A DNA stretch of 64,000 bases from Thelephora terrestris (taxonomy: Eukaryota > Basidiomycota > Agaricomycetes > Thelephorales > Thelephoraceae). Under the pieces are notes generated by a model. It ran no database searches and had not been told where the DNA came from. It saw only the letters and a list, made by a program, of their open reading frames with translations. Of the stretch, positions 34,746 to 45,981 are shown in pieces; within the stretch, counting starts at the first letter, position 1; each line of letters begins with the position of its first letter. The stretch lies in contig WIUZ02000016.1 of the NCBI GenBank assembly GCA_015956445.1, forward strand, positions 892,850 to 956,849, written 5' to 3'. The position numbers were made by a program, and so were the translations under genes.

Positions 34746-35573
34746 CTAGACGTAGTTGTATGCGGTGACGGGGCGCTCGAAGTCGTACTCCTTGTTTACG
34801 AACAAGGCACTATCCTCACATTGAGGGTTGCGAGAAGGGATGTTACGCCTGTAAGGATGTGGGCGCCTGCTAGCGCGAGAAGATGGATCAAGCGGGAGAA
34901 GAGACCTCGCGGTGGCGGGACTTGTACTGCGAGGTGGTCTTGTGCTTTTTGTGCTTCTGAGAGTTGGACTGTGCTGGGCGGTACTCCTCATCTTCGTCAG
35001 CGGGGGAACGTAGTCGCCATCGACATCCGACCTGGAGCTGTCGTAGTGGTGGGACGAGACAAATGGGGTGGTAGGAGGCGAAGCGATGCTTGCATTCTCC
35101 GGAGAAGACGGTATTTCGTATCTGCTGGTGCGGAAGTGCTGTAGTCGCTGTGGAACAGCAGGGAGTAGGTGTTCTGATAGGCATGGTCATTGAAGCTACA
35201 CGAAAGTGCGGTCAGCGATCGTGATCGATACGGACGAGAACAAAGAGAAAATCGCATACAACTTACCGGGCTGGACGCTGAAGGGAACATTGCACGCATA
35301 CAAGGTGGAGTCTGCGAAGTGTGCGGGTTCAGAGCCTCTGGATGAGGCGGAAGGTGCCAGAGCTTGGTCCGTGTAGTACACCGATTTCAATTGGACTTGA
35401 AGGAAACATTGCGAGAAGAAGGCCTGCTCTTGAGCATGAAAGAAACTCGAACCGGTGATATGGGGTACCTGAGGTGCGAGAGTGGGGAAGCCAAATTGTC
35501 GCTCGGAGTTGAAGTTGAGTTCACGGCTGAGATGGGGACTGGATGGGTGTTGTGGCGGAGCAACTGTGGCCAT
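34746..35573 (-). CDS. Hypothetical protein, possible regulator relic
   Basis: Exon 1 runs from the ATG at 35573 to 35267 (MATVAPPQHPSSPHLSREL, later EQAFFSQCFLQVQLKSVYYTD) and ends at a GTAAGT donor. Exon 2 begins at 35195 and reads FNDHAYQNTYSLLFHSDYS. After that, sensible stretches alternate between frames: a Ser/Asp segment with DVDGDYVPPLT, an acidic/basic tail DEDEEYRPAQSNSQKHKKH, and a last part ending YDFERPVTAYNYV at 34746. Either more introns exist or the gene carries frame slips. The giant foldback element begins about 100 bp upstream of the ATG, so the promoter is separated from its original surroundings. Family not recognised. Confidence 0.45.
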
Positions 35574-36059
35574 AATTGTATAGTGAATCGGATGGAAAAA
35601 GTGGGGGCAGGGGTGGTTTCGTGCAGGAACGAGGGTCTTACGCTTATTTTCATTAGTGGTTACTAGGGATTTACATAAAAAGTGTGGCAAGGGTGCCATT
35701 TTTTGACAGTTAATCAGTGGGAAGGATTTGACAATAAATGTGTGGGAAGCACAAAGGGGTGGTCAAGTAGCGTTTGGGGCCTAATCGGGACATATTTGGG
35801 CCTGATGGGATTACATAACAGGAGCATCAGTAGGAACGGAATTGGTCGTGTGAGGGGGTCATGTGACCAGATGATGTTGGCAGACGGGGTTTTGACGTTA
35901 AATCTGTGGGAGGCACAAAGGGGTGGTCAAGTAGCATTGGGGGCCTAATCAGGATATATTTGGACCTAATGGGGGTATATGACAGGGGCATTGGTGGGTC
36001 CGTGATGGATTGTGTGAGAAGGTCATGTGACGTGGCCAGGAAAGGGAATTCCAAAAGGG

Positions 36060-36600
36060 GAAGTTTTTATGGCTTATATAAGCAATGATGGAGAGGTGTT
36101 GTGAGGGAATATTCCAAATGGAGATATTTTGATGGCCAACATAAGCTGGTCATGTGATGTATGAGTGAGAGAGGATTATGTAAGCAAGTCATGTGACTGA
36201 CCAAAAAAGGAAATTTTTGATGGCTTACATAAGCAACTCAAAAATGATTTTGGCATTGAATTTCCTTTTTGGGAAATTTTGATAGCTGACATAAGCAGAT
36301 CATGTGACCGAAAAAGTGAGTGTTGCTTATGTAATCAGGTCATGCGACTGACCAAAAAAGGAAAGTTTTGATGGCTTACATAAGTGTCTCAAAAATGCTT
36401 TTGGAGGGTTCTTTCCCAAAAAGGAAATTCCTTTTTAGGAAATATTTGATGGGTTACCAAAAAAGGAAATTTTGATTGCTTACATAAGCAACTCGAAATG
36501 AGATTTCCCAAACAGGAAATTTCTTTTTTAGGAAAGACTTTCCAAAATAGGCAATTTTGATGGCTTACATAAGCGACTCAAAAATGGTACTGGAAACAAT
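36060..36600. repeat. Subterminal CTTACATAAGC repeat cluster, left arm
   Basis: The motif GATGGCTTACATAAGC(A/G)ACTC occurs several times at irregular spacing, mixed with CATGTGAC units and AAAAAGGAAA runs. The mirrored cluster lies at about 39,520-40,060. Subterminal repeats of this kind are typical transposase-binding regions. The motif core resembles the element's own target duplication. Confidence 0.7.
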
Positions 36601-36979
36601 TACCAAAAAAAGAATTTTTCTAAAAAGGAAATTATATGTTAGAAAATTCGGAAAAATGCCAGAAAAATCCTAAAAAATTCCCACAGATCTAGAAAGTGCC
36701 AAAAAATGCAAATAAATCCCACAAATATCCAAATAAATTGTTTTTCTGGCTGGAAAAATCAGGAAAAATCCGAAATAATTTCAAAAAAATTCAGAATATA
36801 GATAAATATTTTATAAAGATTATTTCAATTTTTTTTGTTCATTAAATAGCCTAAAATTTTGATGTTATTTTTTGCCCAAAAAATTCATAAAATTCCCAGA
36901 AAAATAAATAAAAATTGGAAAATACAAATAAATCTATAATATTCATTATATCATACAGTACAGAACAGGTTGTAGTCAT

Positions 36980-37480
36980 AAACTAGCCCTAAACCTAGTC
37001 CTGGACCTAACCTAACCTAAACCTAAACCTAACCTAGCACCAAACCTAACCTAGCACCAAACCTAAACCTAAACCTGCCCTAAACCTTAATCCAACACTA
37101 AACCTAAACCTGACCCTAAACCTGCCCAAAACCTAAACTTAACACTAAACTTAACCTAACCTCAACCTAACAACTTGAACTAACCTCAACCTAACCCTAA
37201 CCTAAACCTAACCCATCCCAAACCTAACCTACCCTAATCCTAGCCTGCCCTAAACCTAACCTAACCTAACTTAACCTAAACCTAAACCTAACCCACCCTA
37301 AACCTAACCTGCCCTAAACCTAACCTGCCCTAAACCTAACCTGCCCTAAACCTAACCTGCCCTAAACCTAACCTGCCCTAAACCTAACCTGCCCTAAACC
37401 TAACCTGCCCTAAACCTAACCTAACCTAACCTGACCTAAACCTAAACCTAAACCTAAACCCAACCTGCTCTAAACCTAAC
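36980..37480. repeat. Telomere-like CCTAAACC/CCTAACC array, left arm
   Basis: About 500 bp of degenerate CCTAA-based repeats (CCTAACC, CCTAAACC, and a 15-bp unit CCTAACCTGCCCTAAA repeated about eight times at 37,310-37,410). On the other strand these are TTAGG and TTTAGGG types rather than a clean TTAGGG. The mirrored array at 38,640-39,140 has the opposite orientation, so the two G-rich strands point away from the centre of the element. Confidence 0.85.
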
Positions 37481-38639
37481 CCAATTCTAACCTCACCTAG
37501 TCCTACCCTGACCTGGCCTAGTTTGGCCTTATCTTATCTTATCTATCTTATCCTATCTCACCCACCCTAAACCTAACCTAATCCAGCCTAGCCTAACCTG
37601 ACATAGTCCACTTAACCCAGTCCACCACAGATCACTCAACCTAACCTAAAGTGGTCCACCTGACCTAGCCTGATGCAACTTGACTTGATCTTATCTAATC
37701 AGCTGTCATCTTATCTAACCTCAATCTAAATACCCTATCTAATCAACATCTAACCAACCTCACCTGGCTCACCAGCACATGACTGGGTTACAGGAACACA
37801 CTGTGAGCTGTACCATCCCATATCCTGTATCCAACCGTCACTCAAGCACATCAACTGTGGTGGAGCTACAAGTCAGTGGACCTATAAGCCCACAGACCCA
37901 CACCCACAGACTGCTCACTCAGTAGAGACATCTGTTATTCAACCTCACCCACGTACCACCCTCACCCTGTGTTCTGTGCCAGACTGCAACTTCACCACAA
38001 CTTAAGTTCAGCCACCTGGCTGAAACCATGTATTCTCAGGTCTACAAATCCATGGATGCATAACTTGTAGCCTATATCAGTCTGGCTTGCAGGTTCAGCC
38101 AGGTGGTTGGACTTGAGATGTGGTGAAGTTGCAGTCTGGCACAGAACACACAGGGTGAGGGTGGTATGTGGGCGAGATTGGATAACAGATGTCACTACTG
38201 AGTGAGCAGTCTGTGGGTGTGGGTCTGTGGGCTTATAGGTCCACTGACTTGTAGCTCCACCACAGTTGATGTGCTTGAGTGACGGTTGGATACAGGATAT
38301 GGGATGGTACAGCTCACAGTGTGTTCCTGTAACCCAGTCATGTGCTGGTGAGCCAGGTGAGGTTGGTTAGATGTTGATTAGATAGGGTATTTAGATTGAG
38401 GTTAGATAAGATGACAGCTGATTAGATAAGATCAAGTCAAGTTGCATCAGGCTAGGTCAGGTGGACCACTTTAGGTTAGGTTGAGTGATCTGTGGTGGAC
38501 TGGGTTAAGTGGACTATGTCAGGTTAGGCTAGGCTGGATTAGGTTAGGTTTAGGGTGGGTGAGATAGGATAAGATAGATAAGATAAGATAAGGCCAAACT
38601 AGGCCAGGTCAGGGTAGGACTAGGTGAGGTTAGAATTGG

Positions 38640-39140
38640 GTTAGGTTTAGAGCAGGTTGGGTTTAGGTTTAGGTTTAGGTTTAGGTCAGGTTAGGTTAGG
38701 TTAGGTTTAGGGCAGGTTAGGTTTAGGGCAGGTTAGGTTTAGGGCAGGTTAGGTTTAGGGCAGGTTAGGTTTAGGGCAGGTTAGGTTTAGGGCAGGTTAG
38801 GTTTAGGGCAGGTTAGGTTTAGGGTGGGTTAGGTTTAGGTTTAGGTTAAGTTAGGTTAGGTTAGGTTTAGGGCAGGCTAGGATTAGGGTAGGTTAGGTTT
38901 GGGATGGGTTAGGTTTAGGTTAGGGTTAGGTTGAGGTTAGTTCAAGTTGTTAGGTTGAGGTTAGGTTAAGTTTAGTGTTAAGTTTAGGTTTTGGGCAGGT
39001 TTAGGGTCAGGTTTAGGTTTAGTGTTGGATTAAGGTTTAGGGCAGGTTTAGGTTTAGGTTTGGTGCTAGGTTAGGTTTGGTGCTAGGTTAGGTTTAGGTT
39101 TAGGTTAGGTTAGGTCCAGGACTAGGTTTAGGGCTAGTTT
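38640..39140. repeat. Telomere-like TTAGG/TTTAGGG array, right arm
   Basis: This is the reverse-complement partner of the array at 36,980-37,480, with the same 15-bp subunit (TTTAGGGCAGGTTAGG) repeated about eight times. Its order 5'-CCCTAA...TTAGGG-3' relative to the left array is the opposite of what a head-to-head telomere fusion would leave. Confidence 0.85.
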
Positions 39141-40679
39141 ATGACTACAACCTGTTCTGTACTGTATGATATAATGAATATTATAGATTTATTTGTATTT
39201 TCCAATTTTTATTTATTTTTCTGGGAATTTTATGAATTTTTTGGGCAAAAAATAACATCAAAATTTTAGGCTATTTAATGAACAAAAAAATTGAAATAAT
39301 CTTTATAAAATATTTATCTATATTCTGAATTTTTTTGAAATTATTTCGGATTTTTCCTGATTTTTCCAGCCAGAAAAACAATTTATTTGGATATTTGTGG
39401 GATTTATTTGCATTTTTTGGCACTTTCTAGATCTGTGGGAATTTTTTAGGATTTTTCTGGCATTTTTCCGAATTTTCTAACATATAATTTCCTTTTTAGA
39501 AAAATTCTTTTTTTGGTAATTGTTTCCAGTACCATTTTTGAGTCGCTTATGTAAGCCATCAAAATTGCCTATTTTGGAAAGTCTTTCCTAAAAAAGAAAT
39601 TTCCTGTTTGGGAAATCTCATTTCGAGTTGCTTATGTAAGCAATCAAAATTTCCTTTTTTGGTAACCCATCAAATATTTCCTAAAAAGGAATTTCCTTTT
39701 TGGGAAAGAACCCTCCAAAAGCATTTTTGAGACACTTATGTAAGCCATCAAAACTTTCCTTTTTTGGTCAGTCGCATGACCTGATTACATAAGCAACACT
39801 CACTTTTTCGGTCACATGATCTGCTTATGTCAGCTATCAAAATTTCCCAAAAAGGAAATTCAATGCCAAAATCATTTTGAGTTGCTTATGTAAGCCATCA
39901 AAAATTTCCTTTTTTGGTCAGTCACATGACTTGCTTACATAATCCTCTCTCACTCATACATCACATGACCAGCTTATGTTGGCCATCAAAATATCTCCAT
40001 TTGGAATATTCCCTCACAACACCTCTCCATCATTGCTTATATAAGCCATAAAAACTTCCCCTTTTGGAATTCCCTTTCCTGGCCACGTCACATGACCTTC
40101 TCACACAATCCATCACGGACCCACCAATGCCCCTGTCATATACCCCCATTAGGTCCAAATATATCCTGATTAGGCCCCCAATGCTACTTGACCACCCCTT
40201 TGTGCCTCCCACAGATTTAACGTCAAAACCCCGTCTGCCAACATCATCTGGTCACATGACCCCCTCACACGACCAATTCCGTTCCTACTGATGCTCCTGT
40301 TATGTAATCCCATCAGGCCCAAATATGTCCCGATTAGGCCCCAAACGCTACTTGACCACCCCTTTGTGCTTCCCACACATTTATTGTCAAATCCTTCCCA
40401 CTGATTAACTGTCAAAAAATGGCACCCTTGCCACACTTTTTACATAAATGGTTGTCACCACAGCTGCAATCTGATCACCGGATTTATTCGAAGCTCGACT
40501 CAACCGTCTCTTTCCACCTGTGACTCTTTGGAAAGATGCAGGCATTCATGCATACGCTTGCAACCTGAGGGTTGGCGACTTGTCATCAAAAATCTGAAGG
40601 TGCATCACACCGGATCAACCACAGGGTACAGGTACTATATCCGAGATGGTTTCATTCTTGACCGCTGACGTTTTCTCTC

Positions 40680-41240
40680 GCACAGCGCAACTTTAACAAG
40701 GTCGTCAACTTCGCACCTCCAGATTGGCTACCATTCGGTCTTGATTTTGCACCCAGGCGTCAGGCTGGAAAGGTGCCAGCCTTTTCCCCGCCACGAGCTT
40801 TTAGCGACCGTGACTCAACAATCGAGTTTCAATCAAAGCACGTTGGTTCGTAATATCTCGCCAATCTGGCCATTAAAGGCCACACCACAAATGACACCGT
40901 GCCCACACTAGGTTGAACAACAGTTTCAAGGCGATTGACCGAGAGTTTGCCTCCAGAAGACATGTTCGCGGCACCAAGATCCTCGTCGAGGAGGATTGCC
41001 CGGAGGACCAGTGTCAGTGCTCCGTATGCAAGGCCTTCCTCTACCTGTCCCAAATCAGCTGCCAGCATACGAACCAGGTGACCGTTACCCGCGCAGACCG
41101 TGCCGGGAAGCTTTGCATGCGGTCTATCCCAAGCCGTGCGTTGGGGAAGAATTTCTCAGATAAGGAATCGATCGATGCCCTTGCCAAGGTCCCAGACAGG
41201 GCCAGGTTCTCGCAATGCTGTCGTTCATTGCGAGCCGGGT
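40680..41240 (+). pseudogene. KDM5/JARID1-like histone demethylase fragment
   Basis: Translations show FNKVVNFAPPDWLPFG, the end of the JmjC catalytic domain in KDM5-type H3K4 demethylases. After a gap comes KILVEEDCPEDQCQCSVCKA with FLYLSQISCQHTNQV, the start of the C5HC2 zinc finger, and SDKESIDALAKVPDRARF, which resembles the following helical segment. The zinc finger has lost its expected later Cys/His residues, and the pieces lie in interrupted frames. No JmjN, ARID or catalytic HxD part is present. This is a gene fragment, not a working enzyme. Confidence 0.65.
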
Positions 41241-41699
41241 GTTGTCAAGACCAAACTTTAGGACGCTATGAAGTTGGTCGCCTGTGTGGTTCGGGAAGCT
41301 ACTTTGCGCTTAATTTGGAACCTTGAAGCCGCAGTCAGCAGAGCCCAGCTCTGCAACAAAGCTTTGTCATGCGGGCAACACAGATCAACGACAACACCCC
41401 TTCCACAGGCGGAGTACCTCAATTGTATTTATATTGCACCCGTTCAGCCTCTCGCGCCGGGAACTGTGTTTGGTGCGATTCAGTGCGACTGGAACCCAAA
41501 AGGAACGAAATCGGCGCCACCACCACCCCATTGTAGTCGCCAACGAGGCCCCCTTGGTCTCACGTACTCTCCTGAGTGGAACCATGGCTTTTCGTCTTGT
41601 GCACCGGGTTGGCAAGTTCCAGGGCTTCACATCCCATCATGCCAACCATTCAGAGAATGTCCCGTGCGGACTTGACCTCGCGGATCTGCACTGACTCGT

Positions 41700-42985
41700 C
41701 GTCGCTCAACCTTCCCAGCTCATCTTCGAGGTCCGGTCGCCCCAACGCAGCCCCAACGCCAAAGGAAAGGAGCTTGATCTTTCACAAATTCGAACTCATG
41801 ATAGTTGTATTCGAAAAGGTTACTCGCGACAAAACCGAGCGTCTCCGTCGATGCCTTTGCCCCAGTTCACTGAATACCAGGGCACTTTTTTTGCGCCACT
41901 TTCCCCACGCACATTCGCCAACTTCGTAGCACATTCCTCGCCCCATACCTCCACTCATCTCCTACGCCTCGCGATAATCGCATACCCTCATTGGTGTGAA
42001 CGATGTCTCGAGGCCGGAGCCAAAAGGATTATACCTGCCGTCAACGTGCGTCCTCCTTTCCATTCATTGTCGTTACCTAACATCTCACCAGCTCGACGAG
42101 ACAGATATCGGGAATAAGCCATGCATCTGTTTCCGAAGGAGAGAAATCAAGGTTGTCCGCAAGACTTCTTTCTACGTCACCTTCTTAGACAAACTCATCC
42201 GATTTCGAAACAGCCTTGCAACCGCATTCGAGATTGCCAACGAAGCCGTTGCGAGGGAAGCGCAGAAGAAGCGGACAAGAAGTTTGGAATCAACGGATCC
42301 TCTTCTCCGACCTCAGGAGGAAGTTCCCCGCTCTCGGCATGAAAGAGGGCGAAATGCTTCTCGATGATAAGGATCCCGTTACAAAGAAACCAAAGGGCGA
42401 GCCGTAAGTTCCTGTCCAATTTCATCTTCGCTGTCGGGCAAATTTAATAAGCTTACAGTCGCATGGGTTTGAAGTTAAGAACGGCCGAAGCTACCCCTCA
42501 CCTCGAGCTGCTTGTGCGACCAAAGGAGCATGCTGCCGCAAGCCTCCAGCAGATCGACTGCGACGTAGCAAAATTGAAAGAGAAGGGTCATGGTTGCTGG
42601 GATGATCAGGTCGAGGTTAGTTCAATGCTAGCCTCGTGAATATCCTCAGATATTGACGCACCGCAATAGGCCCCGTTACAGTCACAGTTTACCCTCCTCT
42701 CCCAACGGCATTCTGAGAACTCTCCCTCATCAGAAGAGGATTCACCCCCCTGTCCTTGAGCAGCTGTCACTCTGCGAAGGCGCCTTGGTCGCGGAGATGT
42801 TCTGCATTACGACCGCCGGGCCGCGCCTCCGATTACCGCTCACCGTGTGTTACGTGGTGGAGACATCTATGGATGAGGATGAGGTACCACCTTTGGAATC
42901 TGTGACTCCAAGCACTTTGGAAGGAACCCAAAAGTCCATGACCTCAGGTGACGAGAAGCTTGACTGGGGAGAAGATGAGTTGTGA
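41700..42985 (+). pseudogene. EPL1-like (enhancer of polycomb) gene relic
   Basis: EPL1 is the scaffold of the NuA4/Piccolo histone acetyltransferase. Recognisable pieces in order: KFELMIVVFEKVTRDKT, then in another frame QFTEYQGTFFAPLSPRTFA and LAIIAYPHWCERCLEAGAKR ending at an intron (GTGCGT near 42050), then CICFRRREIKVVRKT, then LFSDLRRKFPALGMKEGEM, then MGLKLRTAEATPHLELLVRP with a WDDQVE ending near 42615. The N-terminal part is missing and reading frames slip, so this is a pseudogene. The last part (42,660-42,985) ends in an acidic tail, DEKLDWGEDEL. It follows the KDM5-like fragment on the same strand. Confidence 0.68.
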
Positions 42986-43674
42986 AGGTGACTGCAAACA
43001 TGGTCACATTTGACTGTCAACCAAAATGTACTACAAGACAAGTAGTACATCTCTCAATAGTGTTTTCTTTGTTGGGGAGGGTGTGAGCTGTACAGCTTAG
43101 CTGTCCCAAGTGTGGGAAATATATTAGAAATAGATATATAGATCATTGGTAGACTAGATGATTGCTAGCTTTTTATCTCTTTACCACAACCCAGCAATCT
43201 ATATGGATTCTGGTTCACTTTGAGAGTTGAGAAGCTCTGCCATGTCCAACACGGCTTACAGAGCTCCTGGGCATTGCACAACCCTGGACCCACTTTCTCT
43301 GGCAGTGTCTAGACTTCCTCAGTCTTCCCTTCCTCCTGATTACCCCCATACAGTCAGTTAGCTCAGCATGATCCAGCATCAAGCTGCATTTAGCATGCCT
43401 CCCAGATGTCCTAGTTAACTGGGTGTTAGACCATCTGTTTCAACAGATGGGATCAGTAACTATCCCATAGATAGGAATTCATACCTCAGCTCTAACTGTG
43501 CACTGGCCAAATCTATGTGTAGGTTGTTCTTTGATACTATACAATTTGGGTAAAGCTTGGAGCCATAGATAGACGGTTCATCATGATGCTGGAAAACCTT
43601 GAAATGGGACCCAAATTTTGATAAATGATATATATCACAAATCTTTCATTGCCTGACACTAATTCTCACTCTTG
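42986..43674. other. No supported gene
   Basis: AT-rich sequence between the EPL1 relic and the 3' end of the OrsD-type gene. No coding or repeat structure was recognised apart from short TA-rich runs (TATATAGATC near 43130). Confidence 0.5.
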
Positions 43675-45817
43675 TTAACTTTGAACAAGTTCTGGTAATC
43701 TGGTGACATAGTAATACAACATGTTTGTAAAGATCAAGAAATCTGTAAAGCAGTGAGGGATTAAGCAAGGAGTGCATGTGAAAATAAGCAGGAAATGGGT
43801 GCCAAAAATGAAGAGAGCTTGTGTATTCAAGCCCATTTCTGAATTAACAATAGCACCATGGGGGTCCCAAACCTTCCAAACCTCAATGCTTTGAACTCTG
43901 GGTTGTCCGGCCTGACCTGTGTACTTTGTCCTATAGTTGTTGTTAGAGATAAAGTCTTCATTGCAAAGAGGTTTTTTTACCTGTTTTTTTGTTGGTTCCA
44001 ATACCCCTGGATCTTGAAGAACTGTAGTGGTAACAGTAGTTTGGAACCGAGTTTCTAGCCCTTCAATATGACCCTCCAGTTTCTTGATATGAGCTTCTGC
44101 ATTGTCAAGCTTTTCAATGACTTGGTCAAGCTTCTTGAGAATATCATCACTATTTGCAGTATAGTCCACTGGTGAGAGATCACCGCTTTTGATACCTATG
44201 AAGACCAAAATTAGGGAACACAGGTGTTAACAAGCATAAGGAGAAATGAACATACCAACAAGGTGGTACCACCAGTGTGCAGTCTGGAGATGGGATTTAA
44301 GGGTTTCAAACCTAATTCCAGTTGGGTCTTCAGGAGTGATTCCATAGTTTTCATTAGATGTCTGATTATTGTGTCCTCGGATTTGATTGTCTGGGTCAAC
44401 ACCACGGATCTGAACTGCATAGGGGTCTTTGTGCGCTCGTGAAAATGTGGCAGTGATTTGACGCCAATCCTTTAAGCCAATTTTACTTCCAAGGAACCTT
44501 GAAGTGTCTTGACATAATGCTTTGGAGATATCTGTAGATGTAGTTGGGAATTCAAGGCCAGGAAATAGCCTGGCAAGGAACCTGTCTCCAAAATCTTGGA
44601 TGCCAAGCGCTTTGGCAATGCAATGTTCAAATGGGCGGAACACAACAAAGTCGATTATGCAGGTTGGCCAAGCACATTTGGGGATAAATCGGTAATTGAC
44701 CTTCAATTCCTGTGTCTATAAGCAAATTGATTAGTAACTCAGATGAAATATTGTCATTGTAAGCTTACAGCAAAGGAGGTTTTGTTGTAACCTGAAACAA
44801 GGCACAACCTTCCAAGGATTACTTTGACATTCCGGCTGTTTCCATTGGCTGTATTGCGGATGCAAGTTGTGGCATATTCAGTGCCTCGATATGGGCCAGA
44901 GGTGCAGATATGGAGAAGAGTGCCAAGTGCAGCCCAAAGTGACTGTATGTCCTGAAGGAACTTGTAACACCTTGGCTGATTCAAAACAAGTTTACCTCCT
45001 TCCACAGTCCCAAACTTGCCCTTGAAAGCTTCATGGCCAAAGACAATGCCAACTAACAGTTTTTCATAGCCCTGGAGGTTGTTTTGTGGAATCTTGCTAA
45101 AGTAAAATCCCAGGCTGTTGTTGTCTGGTTCATCAACAAGGATATCTGGTATTTTGACTACATCTTCCATCTCAATCCCCATCAACAATGCCTTCCGCCG
45201 GGACTTTATGTCATCAAGGAGTGCATGAAACATGGTGCCAATCTTGCAGAAACTGACAGTAGATTTGTTGATTATGACTGTTTGAAAGTTATCAACCAGG
45301 TTAAGGTTCATCCCATGGGTCTCCTGGGCTCTAAACATTTTGAGCAGGTTTCTTGTGAGATATAATGCAGAGAGCACATAGTCAGACTTGAGAGAGAGGT
45401 ATGGTCGGAAAGCAGATTCATTCCTAAGTATCAAGAGCTTGAGTTGGTGGGAAATAAAATACTTGGCAAAAAAAAACTTACTCAAAGAACCCCTTCTTGG
45501 TTCGCTTCATTTCTTGCTGAATTTCATTGAAGATTGCCCCTCGTCCAAGGAAAACAATGGCAGATATGTATTGGGTGATAACACTGGACTTCTGGAGATT
45601 TCCATCTGAGCAGAATGAATAGAGGATGAGGAACCGATACACAGTGAAGGTGTATCTTGATGATTCTCCTTTGTTCTGGGTAAAGAGTGAGAAAAGGAGT
45701 TTCTGCAGTGCAACATCTTGTTTCTTCTCATCTGATCCAAGGGCCTTGACAAAATTGCTGGCCGCTGTCTTCTGATCTTTTTCCACTGGTTCTTGTAGTT
45801 CTTGAACTTTCTCAAAG
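43675..45817 (-). CDS. OrsD-type gene, C-terminal part
   Basis: This is the third segment of the minus-strand gene that starts at 59358. It begins at 45817, where AA from the previous exon plus C gives Asn and then FEKVQELQEP. It continues through SRYTFTVYRFLILYSFC, LDDIKSRRKALLMGIE, GPYRGTEYATTCIRN, RNVKVILGRLCLVSGYNKTSF, IDFVVFRPFEHCIAKALG and LKDWRQITATFSRAH. This pattern I associate with the long proteins that carry OrsD/DUF3505 domains in Agaricomycetes. A coiled coil (ILKKLDQVIEKLDNAEAHIKKLE) lies near the end. Introns are short. The junction at about 45,440-45,482 does not keep frame with any splice pair I tried, so there may be a lesion. The exact stop is uncertain. Confidence 0.6.
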
Positions 45818-45981
45818 CTAGGCCAAGGCAAAAGAGGACCATATCAGTGCCAAATTTTCGATATTTTTGCTGGGCATGTCACGAACACGTGACATATTAT
45901 CTAAGATCACGCAGATAATTCAAGACATTGGTCTTATTCGAGGTAATAAAAGGACAAAGGCAACCACTAGATATTACAAAA

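Larger units (their letters stand above)
35680..40438. mobile_element. Giant foldback element, 4.76 kb near-perfect palindrome
   Basis: The left arm (35680 to about 38027) and right arm (about 38093 to 40438) are reverse complements over about 2.35 kb with very few differences, around a spacer of about 65 bp. The outermost bases read AAGTGTGGCAAGGGTGCC at both ends. TTTACATAAA lies outside both ends (35670-35679 and 40439-40448), so the target duplication is 10 bp, or 8 bp if the flanking A/T pair belongs to the element. Long inverted repeats with an 8-10 bp duplication fit a Mutator-like or hAT-like non-autonomous element. There is no coding capacity; open frames in the arms are mirrored duplicates. 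Each arm holds, from outside in, CATGTGAC and CTTACATAAGC repeats, an AT-rich block, a telomere-like array and a unique segment. Confidence 0.9.

Noticed and set aside
36980-39140. Head-to-head telomere fusion
   Set aside because: A fusion would read TTAGGG then CCCTAA across the junction. Here the order is CCTAA first and TTAGG last, inside a larger palindrome with its own ends and target duplication.
35682-40436. Open frames of 60-88 codons in both arms of the foldback element
   Set aside because: The same frames appear mirrored in both arms, are low in complexity and have no family similarity.
35680-40438. Assembly artefact from a hairpin long read
   Set aside because: The two outer flanks are different single-copy sequences, a target duplication is present, and the arms differ slightly near the centre. 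Not fully excluded without reads.
40030-43000. An intact chromatin gene spanning the KDM5-like and EPL1-like pieces
   Set aside because: Reading frames break repeatedly, essential domain parts are missing, and the two pieces belong to different protein families.
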